This document shows positions 29,100-40,600 of a DNA stretch of 64,000 nucleotides, one piece after another. The stretch is taken from NCBI GenBank assembly GCA_021292165.1, contig JAHFWL010000452.1, positions 62,001 to 126,000 on the forward strand, in the 5' to 3' direction. Source of the DNA: Shinisaurus crocodilurus (lineage: Eukaryota > Chordata > Lepidosauria > Squamata > Shinisauridae). Made by a program: the position numbers and the translations under genes. The notes beneath the pieces were generated by a model, which was not told where the DNA came from, ran no database searches, and saw nothing but the letters and a program-made list of their open reading frames with translations. Within the stretch, counting starts at the first letter, position 1; each line of letters opens with the position of its first letter.

Positions 29100-30405
29100 C
29101 CTATCGTCTCCCACCCTCCCCTGTGCTGTGCCTCACGGCCACTGCAGTAAACCCTGCGGGGGGGGGGGGTGTCTCTTTGGAGATTGCTGTTGCAATCTGG
29201 GAGATTGGGGAGGGTAGGAAGGGGGTGTGTCCGCGGGTGGGATGGGGGGATCTACTGGACCCAAAGGCCTCTCAAGCCCCAGACCTGCCCCTGGTAGCAT
29301 GACTCCACTAGATGGAGTCTAGAGGCCTGTCTAGTGGGAAATGCTGAAAACCAAGATGGACAGGGGAAAATCACCTTCCTTACCCCCCCCCCCCCCCGCC
29401 CAGCCCTGCTGGCAGGTGGCAATCTGGCAGGGCATTGGCTATCTGGAAGCCTCCAAGATTGGAGGCTTCCATCAAGGCGCCAGCAGTCCAACAGGATTGT
29501 ACCCTTAATGACTGCGTACATGGTATCACTGCTGCTGATTATGCTGCTAGGCTATATCAAAGAGGAAGTAAAAGAATTGTAGTACTATGAGCTGTTTCGG
29601 AATTTGTTGACAGCTGCAAAGATACTTATTGCCACAAAGTCAAGAAGTAGTGAAGTTCCAGCTGTAACAATGTGATTTTCTAAAATATTTTATGTTGCTG
29701 AAATGTCACTGTGTACATTCAATTGAGAAAAAAAGGAAACGGTCAGGGAAATTATTTGACTTTTGGGGAAGAGGCTTAACTTAAGCCCCATTCATTTCAA
29801 TGGGTCTACTCTAAGTAGGACTTGTGTTGGATTTTACCCATACAATACAACTAACAAATAACCATCAGAAAACAAACAAACAAACAAATCAAAACAAAAA
29901 GCATCACAAATCATCAAACACTAGGGCAAATAAAAAGTCCTCAACATGGGCCGCCTTAGGGAGGATATTGCAGTGAGGGGACCACCGCAGAAAAGGCCCT
30001 TTTCCTGTTTGTTGCCAGTTGAACTTCTGCAGGATGTGGCACAATCAGAAGGGCCTCTGAAGATGATGGCAGTGTGTCCGGTCAGATCTGTATGTGTCCG
30101 AATTCAGCACTGTGGGAGCTGTTCCTGGGTTTTTCCAAGAGAGAGAATTGGGCTATCCCAGTCCTTTCCGTTAGTCTTCTTTTTGCGTAGACTCTTGCCT
30201 ACTATTTGCTTTCCCTGTGTACTACCTGGATGCAGAACCCAACTGTTCCCTTGGCTCTGCCTAGGCCGGGGGTGGGAACCATTTTGGCCCAAGTCGGTTC
30301 CGGGCAACTACTTTGGACACCACATGCCAGCAGCGGCCGGGGCAGAGCGGGGCCACCTCACCGCTGACGTGCAGCCCCAATGTGATTGCCCAGACCCCAT
30401 TCACG

Positions 30406-30436
<31 letters not shown>

Positions 30437-31080
30437 CACCACCATCATCACCACCACCACCTCCGTCCTCCTCCACTGCAACCCCCATCTCTGCCTTAGG
30501 CCCTCTGGCATAACATGTCATTCTGATCCAGGTTGCACTCCTTCAGGAACTGATTCCTTCTGTTCTTCACATGTTCAGTTGACTTTAACCAAGGGGTGGC
30601 TGGTGACTCGGCCCCTATCGGTGTCGGTGGGGCTCCTTTTCCATTGCAGGTTTTTCAGGTTCTATTTGGAGCGTCATAGGAGCTATCCATGGTGGTGAAC
30701 CTATTTTGGGGATAATAATTATTATTTCTAAATTTGATTAGCATATGTAGATCTTATGGAAATCACTGTCCTCTTCTGTCCTTTCATTGGGTGTTGTTGC
30801 ATTTTTTCCGCAATTCATAAGTGCCTACCCTATTCCTTCTTCTGCTCCGGGAAGTCTTCCCACATGGCCCACTTTTTAAAAGTTGTGCCAAACCAGCCCA
30901 GCATCAGCACCTGGGCCATCAATCAATCATGGGCATACCCGCTGGAGCTGGCACAGCTCATCACAGCAGCCTTTCACTCTTCTTATTTTTAAAGACATTT
31001 TATAACCAGGGGGCGGCCAGCAGGGTACACGCATGGATACACAGATGCTCATTTTATTATTTTTACTTTAAAAACATATC
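29100..31080. other. no gene seen; includes degraded LINE-like DNA
   Basis: At 29860-30080 a minus-type LINE-like 3' region occurs (gccgccttagggaggatatt, agaagggcctctgaagatga). The rest is low-copy. (CA)n at 30410-30438 creates spurious His/Thr frames. Confidence 0.4.
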
Positions 31081-31084
31081 CTTT

Positions 31085-31560
31085 CCTACAACAAAATGAT
31101 GCGTATCCCAAGTAAACATGCTTAGCATCAAGGCAACTGAACAGAAGCTGACTTATTCCTGTACTCACAATGGTGCTTATCAAGGAATACCTTTTCAAGA
31201 CCGTCTCTGTCCCTGTAATAATTGGGAAGTTGAAACTGTGGGTCACGTTCTTTTATATTGTTCCTTCTATCGGGACATTAGTAAAGAACTTACTTTATGT
31301 AAATTCCCGGGTAGATCCGAAGATTATTACATATTGCTGCCATAGCTTGCTGCACTTCCTTGTTAACGCAGTGATCTTTTATCCTGGTTATGGTTTTTTT
31401 AAAATAAAAATCTTGATATAAATTTTATACACTTTGGGAAGTATTGTTGATGTAATGGTGTTATGTACGGTACATTATATGTTCTGCTTTGCCTGATACT
31501 GTTTTATTATTGGGTGCTGGTCGTGGTCGCTGACCGTAATAAATATATTCAGTCAGTCAG
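31085..31560 (+). mobile_element. non-LTR retrotransposon 3' end with zinc-knuckle C-terminus
   Basis: A plus-strand frame gives LCPCNNWEVETVGHVLLYCSF, the CxC...H...C pattern found at the C-terminus of many LINE ORF2 proteins, then a 3' UTR and a (CAGT)n tail. The clade is not certain. Confidence 0.55.
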
Positions 31561-31795
31561 TCATTCAGTCATTCATGGTGCTACGATTGAAGGGAGTTTA
31601 AAATGCAAAACTGCACATGCTCAGAGCATTTCTTTTTGAGCAATGTGGCAAACAGGGTTTTATTCCTCTGATGTATCAGGAATGGAGAAGCAATTGTAAA
31701 GCATGGAATGGTTGTGTGTCTGGGGGTAGGGAGAGAAATATTATTTTAGCTGTGTGCTTCACAACTGAAGTAATACACAAGGCTATCTAAAGCCC

Positions 31796-31822
31796 ACACA
31801 CACACACACACACACACACACC
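31796..31822. repeat. (CA)n microsatellite
   Basis: A simple CA run. Confidence 0.9.
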
Positions 31823-31829
31823 AGAAGAC

Positions 31830-32430
31830 CATTAAGTCCAGGGTCTACAATTACCGTGCCACACACCATTGGATGAATGCCCTGCCCTGCTTCAGCCCCT
31901 TACATTCTCTAGTATAGCATTCCAGGCAGCTGGTTGCTTGGAACCCTGGTCAGGAACTCTCCTGTCGTATTAGGGGTGAGGATATGCTGCAACATTTTGT
32001 TGCAGCAGGCTCCACTTCTTCCCTTTATTAGCAAACTCAGGCTGTTCAGTGCCAACAAGACTGGAGCAAATAAGGCCCACTGGGAAGCGAGATGGTGGTA
32101 TGAACATGCTCAGGGGAACCCCGTACTATGCAGAAGTACAAAACACTGAAAAAACCGAAGGGCACATGTGCTGCTTGCAAGTTCACAGTATAGAGCTGGC
32201 TACCTAGAAGCCGAAGCAGAAGTGTTCCTGTTAGTGGGATTTACTTGTCACAATAACTTAGATATCCTAAATCTCTGTTGTGATCATCATCTACTTAGTG
32301 AAGCAATCATTTAATTCTCCCGAAAGACTTTTGAATCTTTTGATTTAGATTTCCTTTCAGAGGAGAACGGAGGGATCAGCAAGGGAGTGCTGTTGATCTT
32401 TCTGGGAAGGGCGCTGTATTGAAAGAACTT
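31830..32430. other. no gene seen
   Basis: Low-copy DNA without a recognisable exon or element. Confidence 0.35.
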
Positions 32431-32439
32431 TGAGATCAT

Positions 32440-32600
32440 GAATGAACTTGAATGTAGCTCATTGCTAAAGCACCAGCGTTGCATGCCAAAGGTACCAGTT
32501 TCAGTTTGTGGCTGGCATTTTCAGGCAAGGCTGGGAAAAAGACCCTGCTCTGAAACCCTGGAGAGCCCATGGCACTCAGTATAGATCCTGCCTGGTGAGA
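32440..32600 (+). mobile_element. tRNA(Ala)-like-headed SINE, diverged, plus
   Basis: It reads gtagctcattgctaaagcac, gcgttgcatgccaaaggta, cagtttcagtttgtggctgg and tgaaaccctggagagcc. It is the forward counterpart of the 23.1 kb copy. Confidence 0.6.
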
Positions 32601-32766
32601 CACCTCTTTCAGCCCTAGAGCTGAATTCAATTTCAGAGAAGCTCTTGGGGTCTGCATTCCAGCGGTGGGCAGGGCCAAAGGCAAAAGGGTTTTCACCCCT
32701 GAAATAATACCAGCCTGTTTTAGCTCTTTACTGCCAGTCACTAAGCCTTAGGACAAACTCCTAAGT

Positions 32767-32904
32767 CAGGGCTCTCCAACCTTGGGTCCCCAGATGTTGC
32801 TGGACTACAGCTCCCAGAATCCCTTGCCATTAGCCATGTTGGCTGGGTATGCTGGGGGAGCTGTAGGCCAGCAAGCTCTGGGGACCCACGGTTGGAGAGC
32901 CCTG
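32767..32904. mobile_element. palindromic hAT-like MITE, family B, copy 1
   Basis: Ends are CAGGGCTCTCCAACC and GGTTGGAGAGCCCTG. The arms are similar to family A but read ctggactacagctcccag. The inverted match extends into the flank (cctaagt / acttagg). Confidence 0.75.
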
Positions 32905-33204
32905 ACTTAGGAGAAGCATTTCAACCTTTTAGAATGGGGGGGAAAACTGTGCAATGAGTAGCCGCTACTGGATGTTTTCTATTTCTCCTCTCATCCATCC
33001 AACGACCCTGTGAGGTAGGTGGACACTGCTCTTCCCACTTTACAGACGGGAAACTGACTGCAGCCGAGACAGACGGCCACTTGCCCAAGTCTCCTGGGGG
33101 AGTTACACGCGTCTGCCACGACCTCTCAGTCTCTCTGCCGGAGAGCCAGAAGAAAACGACACACAGATCTGCCACGGATGGCCTTCTCCCTGTCCCATCA
33201 GCCA

Positions 33205-33533
33205 GAGAAACCAGGCTGGTGGGGACTAGGAGGAGTGGCAGCCCCCAATTTATGGAACTCTCTCCCCAGTGACCTCCGCCGCCATGCCCCTTCCTTGATT
33301 AGCTTCCGCCGGGCATTAAAAACGTGGCTTTTCAGGCAGGAATATGGGGTGGGTTAGGATTTTAAAGTTTTGTTCTGTTTTTAATTGTGTTTTATACTGT
33401 GTGTGTGTGTGTCTGTGTGTGTGTGTGTCCCCTCTTGTATTTTATTGGATTGTAAATCGCTCAGAGTGGCCGGATGTCTGTCCAGATGGGCGATTCATAA
33501 ATATAATAAATAAATTAAATAAATAAATCTATA
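33205..33533 (+). mobile_element. L2-like LINE 3' end
   Basis: A plus-strand frame resembles the L2 ORF2 C-terminus (LWNSLPSDLRRHAP, LISFRRALKTWLF), followed by the 3' UTR and an (ATAA)n tail after ccagatgggcgattcataa. A (GT)n run lies at 33401-33428. Confidence 0.7.
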
Positions 33534-33534
33534 T

Positions 33535-33669
33535 CAGTGTTCTCCAACCTTGGGTCCCCAGATGTTTTTGGCTTACAATTCCCAGCATGCCCCAGCCAGC
33601 TATGCTTGCTGGGGCATGCTGGGAGTTGTAGGCCAAAAACATCTGGGGACCCAAGGTTGGAGAACACTG
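33535..33669. mobile_element. palindromic hAT-like MITE, family A, copy 4
   Basis: A full 135-base palindrome with TIR CAGTGTTCTCCAACC, inserted just after the A-rich tail of the L2 fragment. The target duplication is not clear. Confidence 0.8.
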
Positions 33670-34585
33670 GTTTAGAGACTCTCCTTAAATGGCAGAGTTA
33701 TCTGAATTGCTCCTAGTGCTTCCTTTCCTCTTTCCCCCTCCTTATTAAATACATTCTTCTTGTCAGCAAATATTTTCTACTTTTATCAATGTTTTAATTC
33801 AATTTTTAAAGTTCCGTAGTGGTGTTTTGGTTGTGTAGCTAAGTTTTAAAAAAAACACCTATCTCATGTTGGCTCAACCGCCACAAAGCCAGGAAATTGG
33901 AGGCTCAGGCTGATGCCTTAACAGACGTGCCCCCACGGTCAACGGTGATGTTGTGCAACGTCACAGATTGTGTTTGCTTACACCTTACCCTCCATGCACC
34001 CACACTTTTCCTTCCTGTTTTAGCCCCAAATCCTGATGGTGAGGATGGCGTGCCTGGGACCAGCGAAGGTGCCTCACATTGTCCTGGTCTCGTATTGCCT
34101 TACGAAGCATCTCAGCCTTACTGTATTGCTAGAGGAATTCTGTACGCGTGGACTGGTCTGCTTGGGGAATCCATACGCCTCTGCATGCTGGACTTGATTC
34201 CTAGGCATGTTCTTGGGCATACACTCTGCCCACAAGTCTGGGTTCCGGCCAAACTTGTTGGGCTTTTTAGCTGACATGAACAGAAAGTGTGCCCTAGAAC
34301 ACATCTAACATTCCTCTGCGGGTGAGCATTACAAGGGAAGACATAGCGCAGTCGAGGCCGGCAAGCCCTCTTTCAGGGATCCTTACTGAACTGTTCACTG
34401 AGGAACCCAAGACTCATCTGAACACAATCGGGGGTGAGGTGGGATCCTTCTCTCTAGGGCGGCCATTTGATCTGGAGAATTGTCACCATTTCCCCCACGA
34501 AAACCAAGACTTCTTACCAAGAGTACCTGCAAGCCCCTCCAGCTGCACCTGCATTTGGCAGCCACCGTGCTCCATCTCGTCTCAC
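33670..34585. other. PDPR intron side; no further PDPR exon seen
   Basis: Directly downstream of the last PDPR exon found. I looked for sequence encoding the expected ALNLIGPRAVDVL region and found none here or further left. Confidence 0.5.
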
Positions 34586-34698
34586 CTGTGAACTTCCAGG
34601 TGACGTCTTCCAAGACCAGGCTGCTGTCTACCGGCATGTGCTTCTTCAACCAGGCCCAGCAATGGACTTGCTGGTCTGTGGGGGAAATCATGAAGAAG
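34586..34698 (-). CDS. PDPR: PDPR coding exon (last one found)
   Basis: Acceptor TTTGTATTCCAG. Encodes [19 protein letters not shown] and [11 protein letters not shown]. Donor ACAG|GTGAGA, phase 1 out, so at least one more exon must follow. Confidence 0.92.
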
Positions 34699-37600
34699 CT
34701 GGAATACAAATTACACAGCAGTGATGAAGGACAATGTAGGGGGCACTGTGGGAGGCGAATGTGGGGCCCGCCCTGGGCCACTTCCGGATCCACAGCGGAT
34801 TTGAACAAAGGCCTGTTTGGAATTTGCCACTTGCCTCGAAAGGATAAGAACCGACTCCGGGAGATCAGGCCCCGAGGGCGGGAAGGGGGACCTGGCCTGC
34901 AGCCGGACTCCAGGTGTGCTGGACAAGGAGGGGGGATGGAGCTCCGGGGCGCAGAGCAGCCTTCCCCCGGCTGGCACCCCGCAGACGAGTCGGACTGCGA
35001 CTCCCATCACCGAGTCCGGAGGCTGACGCTCATCTCCCGAGGATTGCGCCCTTAAATAGTTTTGTTGCAAGTTGCCTTGGTTCTTTTTTTAAGATAAAGA
35101 CTTCTAATAAATGGAACAACGACAGTGCTACATGGTACTATATATGTATTTTAACTGTAATTTCTAATATTTTTGTATTTAAACTGCTTAGGGCGCAATC
35201 CCATGGGTTGTGCCCTCGATGCTCTAAGCCCCCGGACTCGGAGGCTGACGCGCATCCAGCGCAGGGCGGGAGGAGTGGCAGCGGCGATGTTCCCCTCCGC
35301 ATGCCCCCAGCCTGCAGTTTCGCTAGATAAGTGCGTGTTTTTATGGATTGTTGTGAACCGCCCAGAGAGCTTCGGCTGTTGGGCGGTATATAAATAAAAT
35401 TAACAACAGGAAGAAGAACAAGCCGCAGCCGCAGCGGTGGCGGCTTTTTTGCCCATCTAGCGAAAGCGTCCCGGAGGGGGAGGGAAGGAGTTTGGAGAGG
35501 CCCCAGGATAGCTCATGTCCCGGCCCCACCGGTCCCCTCCCCGCCCACCGGAACGCCCCCCTTTTGCCCCTCCCCAGGGTCACTTTCCCGGCCTCGGAGC
35601 AGCCACTGTGGTTCTTTATGTGCTGGCTGTGAGGGGGGGAGGGGGGCAGAGCGGTCTCCGATCTCGGAGCCGGGAATCCGAAATATCTGACACCCACCCA
35701 CCCCCGATGCTGTCTAGGGGCCACAGGATTGCTCCCTTGGCGATGCTAGTGTATTAAGTGGCAAACAGGTATGACAAACGCACAACAATAAATGATCTCA
35801 CCAGCGCTTGTTCAGGCGGACCACGCTGCAGTCGTTCTCGTACCCTCCGTTGTGATTGAGCATCCCCGTGTGCACAATGTGTCCAACCGGCACGTCCAGG
35901 TCATTGGAGAAGAGGTACTGCATGGCCTCCAGGGCCTGGTCCCCCGTGGACTGTCGCATTGGGGAGAGGGGGAGGGGGGTCAGACAGCAGAAGCAGCCTC
36001 CCTCCCCCTGGCATAAATGGCTTTCAACCCCTGGCATGGCAGAGAGCTCAAGGCGCCCGTGGCTTGGGTGGGGAAGGGGAAGAGCAGCCGCCCAGTTTAA
36101 CAACAGGTTTTTTTAGAAAAGAACCTTTTAAAAAATCAGCCAGGGCAGGGCACATGACAGGCGCCGAGCAGTATCCATGGGCACAATGGTGCCCGCAGCC
36201 ACTGTGGTGGAGACCCCGGTGTTAGAGTCTCTGGATGAAATGTGCCCACTGATTCAAAAAGGGTGGGGACCCCTGCCATAAGCTTTTAAGATTCTGGCCC
36301 GCTGTTGCCCAAGAGCGTTCAATTTCCATTTGTATTGGTTTTGTATCTCTTGGCTAATAGCCACAGCTAATAGCTGTTGGCATTTTTTTTTAATAATTAA
36401 GGAATTACATTAACCAAACAAATGTTGGAAGACTTGGACACCAAGCAAGCTAAAGGAACAGGTGGCAAGTAGACAGTGCTGGACCATTTATATTTGATTA
36501 TTTTATTTTATTTTTGCTTATTAGAAGTCTGTACCAACCAATAGCCAAAGTCCTCTGGGCAGTTCTCAAAAATTAAAACCATATAATACAAAACAAAACA
36601 TAATATAAAACCTTTCAAAGTTTAAAGCACAATAAAACCAAAGTAAAAACCAGAGTAAAACCCAGCCGAACAATAAAAACCTACTAACATATTTTTTAAA
36701 AATTGAAGGACTAAAAAGTCTGGGAAAATGAAAACGTCTTCATCAGGCACCAAAAAGACCACAAAGCAGGCACCAGCAAGTCTCTCTGGGGAGGGCATTC
36801 CACAACCGGGGTGCCACCAATGAAAAGGCCCTGTTCCACAGAAGCCACCCACCCTCACTTTGGTGGGGGCAACCAAGGAGGGCCTCTGAAGATGATCTTA
36901 GGGTCTGCAAGGAGGCGATTTCCCTCCTGCGCCAACTTACCCTTATTTCAAATTTGGTGAACGAGGACATGTCAATGACGCACACTGCCTCCTTGCAGCA
37001 CTTGACCTCTGCCCCCACGATATCAAACCAGTCTGGCTTGTAGAAGGTCTTGCTCTGATCTAGGGCCAGCAAGTCTAAAGGGGAGAAAGCACAAGTCTTA
37101 GGCAGGACCGGCTGGATGCTGGCCATCAGCTTCTCAGGGCTGCAGACAGATGAGGGCTCTCACCTTTTCCAGGGGGCACAAAGAACTTGGCCCTCTCAAA
37201 ACCATGCTTCTCCATCCACCTGGCTCCTTGGGCATCCAGCCGATCATAGAGGGGTGACGTGCGCAGTTGCCTGCCAGTCTGGAAATCCCAGCGGGGAACT
37301 TTCAGGTCATAGATCAGGGCTGGAGGGGCCACAGAACCAACGCACTGGAAGGGACACAAATCCATCATCTTTCTAGTCTAGGCAGGACATCCTGCACAGC
37401 CCCTTCCAAAAAATACCTCTCTCAACCATGAACCGAAAAATCTCCCGAGTCCCGACAAAGGAAGGAAACTCCACAACAACCTCCACAGGCACCTTGTTCC
37501 TGTAATAAACTACTTTTGCAGTTTGGAAAGGTGTTCCGATATTTAATCTAAATATTTAATCTACCACCCTGGCCTGGTGCAGACGTTACTTTCCCTGATC

Positions 37601-40600
37601 TCTTAACTGATCTTAGGAGATTAGGAGCACCCAGTTACACTAACCATGGTTAACTCTAAAGCAGAGTTTGGAACCAGGTTTGCAAGCTATTTCTAAACTT
37701 CGGTGGAAAGCTAACTATGGTTAGTGCTGGCCAAGTTCGCTTCACTCTGGCTTCTCATTCCGGTGCAGGGAACAAAAAGAGGAGCAAGGCTGCCCGAGTA
37801 TGGCCAAGTCCCTTCCCTTCAGGCGCCAAATCCTCACCCAATGGGAGAAGGCACGGGAGAGGTGAAGCTCTCCCACCCATCCGATGGGTGTGTTGGCCAA
37901 GGAGCCTTTGCTGCACGCAGGCCTTCCTCAACGGGGGAAGCCCCACTCACAGTGAAGCCAGTTCCTGTCCAACACACTGGGTGAATCAACCACCCAGTGC
38001 ATCAGCCGGGAACCAGGTGACCCACGGAGGGCTGGAAGGGGGCCGTCATCCGGCCATCCTCCCGAATTCAGTTCCCCACCCCTGCCCATCAGACATCTTT
38101 CTAAATATCTGAACACTGGTATCACTCACTCTTCTTTGCTATGCACTGAAAACAGACTCTCTTCCTTCACCTCTAGTCCATGCTAGATATGATGGGCAGC
38201 AGAACTAGCAGCAATGCAATTTGACCCTGGTCCTCACAGGCTTGATTTCCAGAGTATTCATCTATTTGCATCTTTTCCACCTTTGGCTATGCCCATCTTT
38301 ATCTATTATTATTTCATTTATTTTCTTTATATCCCGCCTTTCTGCCAAAACTGGTGCTCAAGGCAGCTAACAACAAATAAAATAAAGATTAAAAAGAAAA
38401 TCTTAATTAAAACAGAACATAAAAACAAATGAATTAAAAACACCAGTAAAAAAACAATACAGTAATACCTTGGACTGCAAGTAACTTGGTCTGAGAGCGT
38501 TTTGCAAGACAAGCAAAAAATTTTTTAAAAAATTGACTTGATAAACGAGCAAGGTCTTGCAAGACAAAGTAGGGATGTAACCGCTCACCTCGAGTGGGCG
38601 TAACGGGCCGAAATCAGCCCCACTCACGCCCGCCAGAGACTCACTTTGATATAAGAGTGTTTTAGATTACAAGCACGGTTCTGGAATGAATTATGCTTGC
38701 AATCCAAGGTATTACTGTAAAAGAAATAAACAGCATCCAACCAATTATACTCCCTTCAGCAACAGACCAGCTTCCATGCTAGAGGCCTGCCTGAATAAAA
38801 ACATCTTTGCCAGCAGGAGGAAGGACAACGGGGGGGAGGGGGGGCAAACACAGCCTCCCTCGGCAGGGAGATCCAGAGCCCGGGAGGGAGCAGCCACTGG
38901 GGGGGGCCTCACTTCCCGCCTCCCCACCAAACATGCCTCCAATGATGAAACAATAGCAGAGAAGTTACAGCTATCCTTACATTCAATCAGACTTTAACTT
39001 CTCAGTGTCTGTTTCTGCCAGCCACAGGGGCCTTGAAACCCAAAGCTCGGACACTCGGGCCACTGCGAGATGGATTGCCGACATCCTCTCCCTCCCCGCT
39101 CAGAGCCTGGGTTCCTCCAACGGCACCTCCAACGGCGCCCCGGCCTACAAGCTCCCCAGCAGGTCACTTACGCATCACTTCCATGACACGGTGGCGGAGG
39201 AAGGTGCGGCTGCTCTGCAGGGCGCCAAAGCGCTTCAGGTCCAGAGGCCACACGTTATCCGAGGGGTAGCCGCTCACCATCCATTCAGCCACCAGGTACC
39301 TGTCCAAAGAGGGGGGGGGCAAGAAGGGCCAGGAGATTAAGTGGGGCAGAGGAGAACCATGGCATGACCCAAAGGGGAGATGTGTTTGAATGACTCGCAG
39401 AGGCGACACAGCAGCAGGAGATGAAGCTACGGTGGAGCCCCATGTAGGACACAGCTCTTTCGGCACACTAGGGCAGATACAAGTCCCAGAGATTTTGCTG
39501 CCTGAGGCAAAAAGCCAAGATGGCACCCCACTCCCAGTCCATGTACAAGAGCCGACTGGACTGGCAGCTGAAGCTTTCTTCGACACGTGCAGTGGGGGCC
39601 TCCTCCTCCTCCTCCTCCTCCTCCTCCTCCTCCTCCTCCACCACCACCACACCTGACGGCCTCAGGCTAGCTTAGGGGGCAAGGGGCTCCCTCCTCCAAA
39701 TCCTTGTTGCCTCCTTCCAGCATCTGCCACCTGAGGCGACCATCTCACTCCGTCTAATGATAGGGCCGGCCCTGACAAATCCCATATGCACAAACCAGAG
39801 AGAAAAGGGAAGGAGGCACAGGCTGTCTCGATAAAGACTGTGTACTTGGAGGAAAGCCTGAGTGCACATCAAAGAAAGCAGCTTGCAGATGTAAAGATCT
39901 TCTATTGTATAGCTTTGTCAGTTACACAGGCGCACAAAAATTACTAACCTGCAATATTTCTTCCCGCTAGCCAGCCAAGTGGCTAGTCAGCGGCATTTCC
40001 ATGCTGGCTGCGGAGGGGAAGCCCATCTTCTGCCATCAGCATGGAAATGCAGGCGATTAGCCTCTTAGCCGGCTGATAATAATTTTAAGATCCTGCTGCC
40101 ATACAGAGACACACTACACACACAGCCCCGGCCCTCTCGCCTCCCCTATCTAGACAGAGAAGGGCGAGCCACTTACTTGCCTGCGCCCCCACCAAAAGAC
40201 GTGCCAGCCGAGTTCATTCCTGCCAGAACAAAGTAGCCCTGCACAGTGGGCGACTCTCCCATGATGCACCGCATGTCTGGAGTGAAGGATTCTGGGCAAT
40301 TCACCAGCTGCACGATCTCCAGGGCCTCCAGACCCGGCATCCTCCGCAGAAGGGCACTCAGCAGCGGCTCTACGCCCCGAGACAAGGCAGAGCAAACGAC
40401 CGTGTATCTCCCACCACATTGCAGGGATGGGCAACGTATACAGTGCACGGATCCCAAGCCCTCGCTGCCCCCTGCTCACCACCCCCAATAAAGCCCCATG
40501 GCCTACAACAACCGCAGCTGGCTGGTTTCTATTCGGTGGCTCGTCCCGCTTGCTCAGGGCCAGGGGTGCTTCCTGCTCGAAGCCCCGCCTATCTGGGGGG

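Noticed and set aside
34074..34304. Minus-strand ORF of 76 codons just downstream of the last PDPR exon
   Set aside because: Does not resemble the expected PDPR continuation and enters in no usable phase.
39164..39652. Long polyglutamate/polyarginine N-terminus joined to PDPR sequence
   Set aside because: The poly-tract is a (CTC)n microsatellite in the intron; the real PDPR exon begins at the acceptor at 39300.
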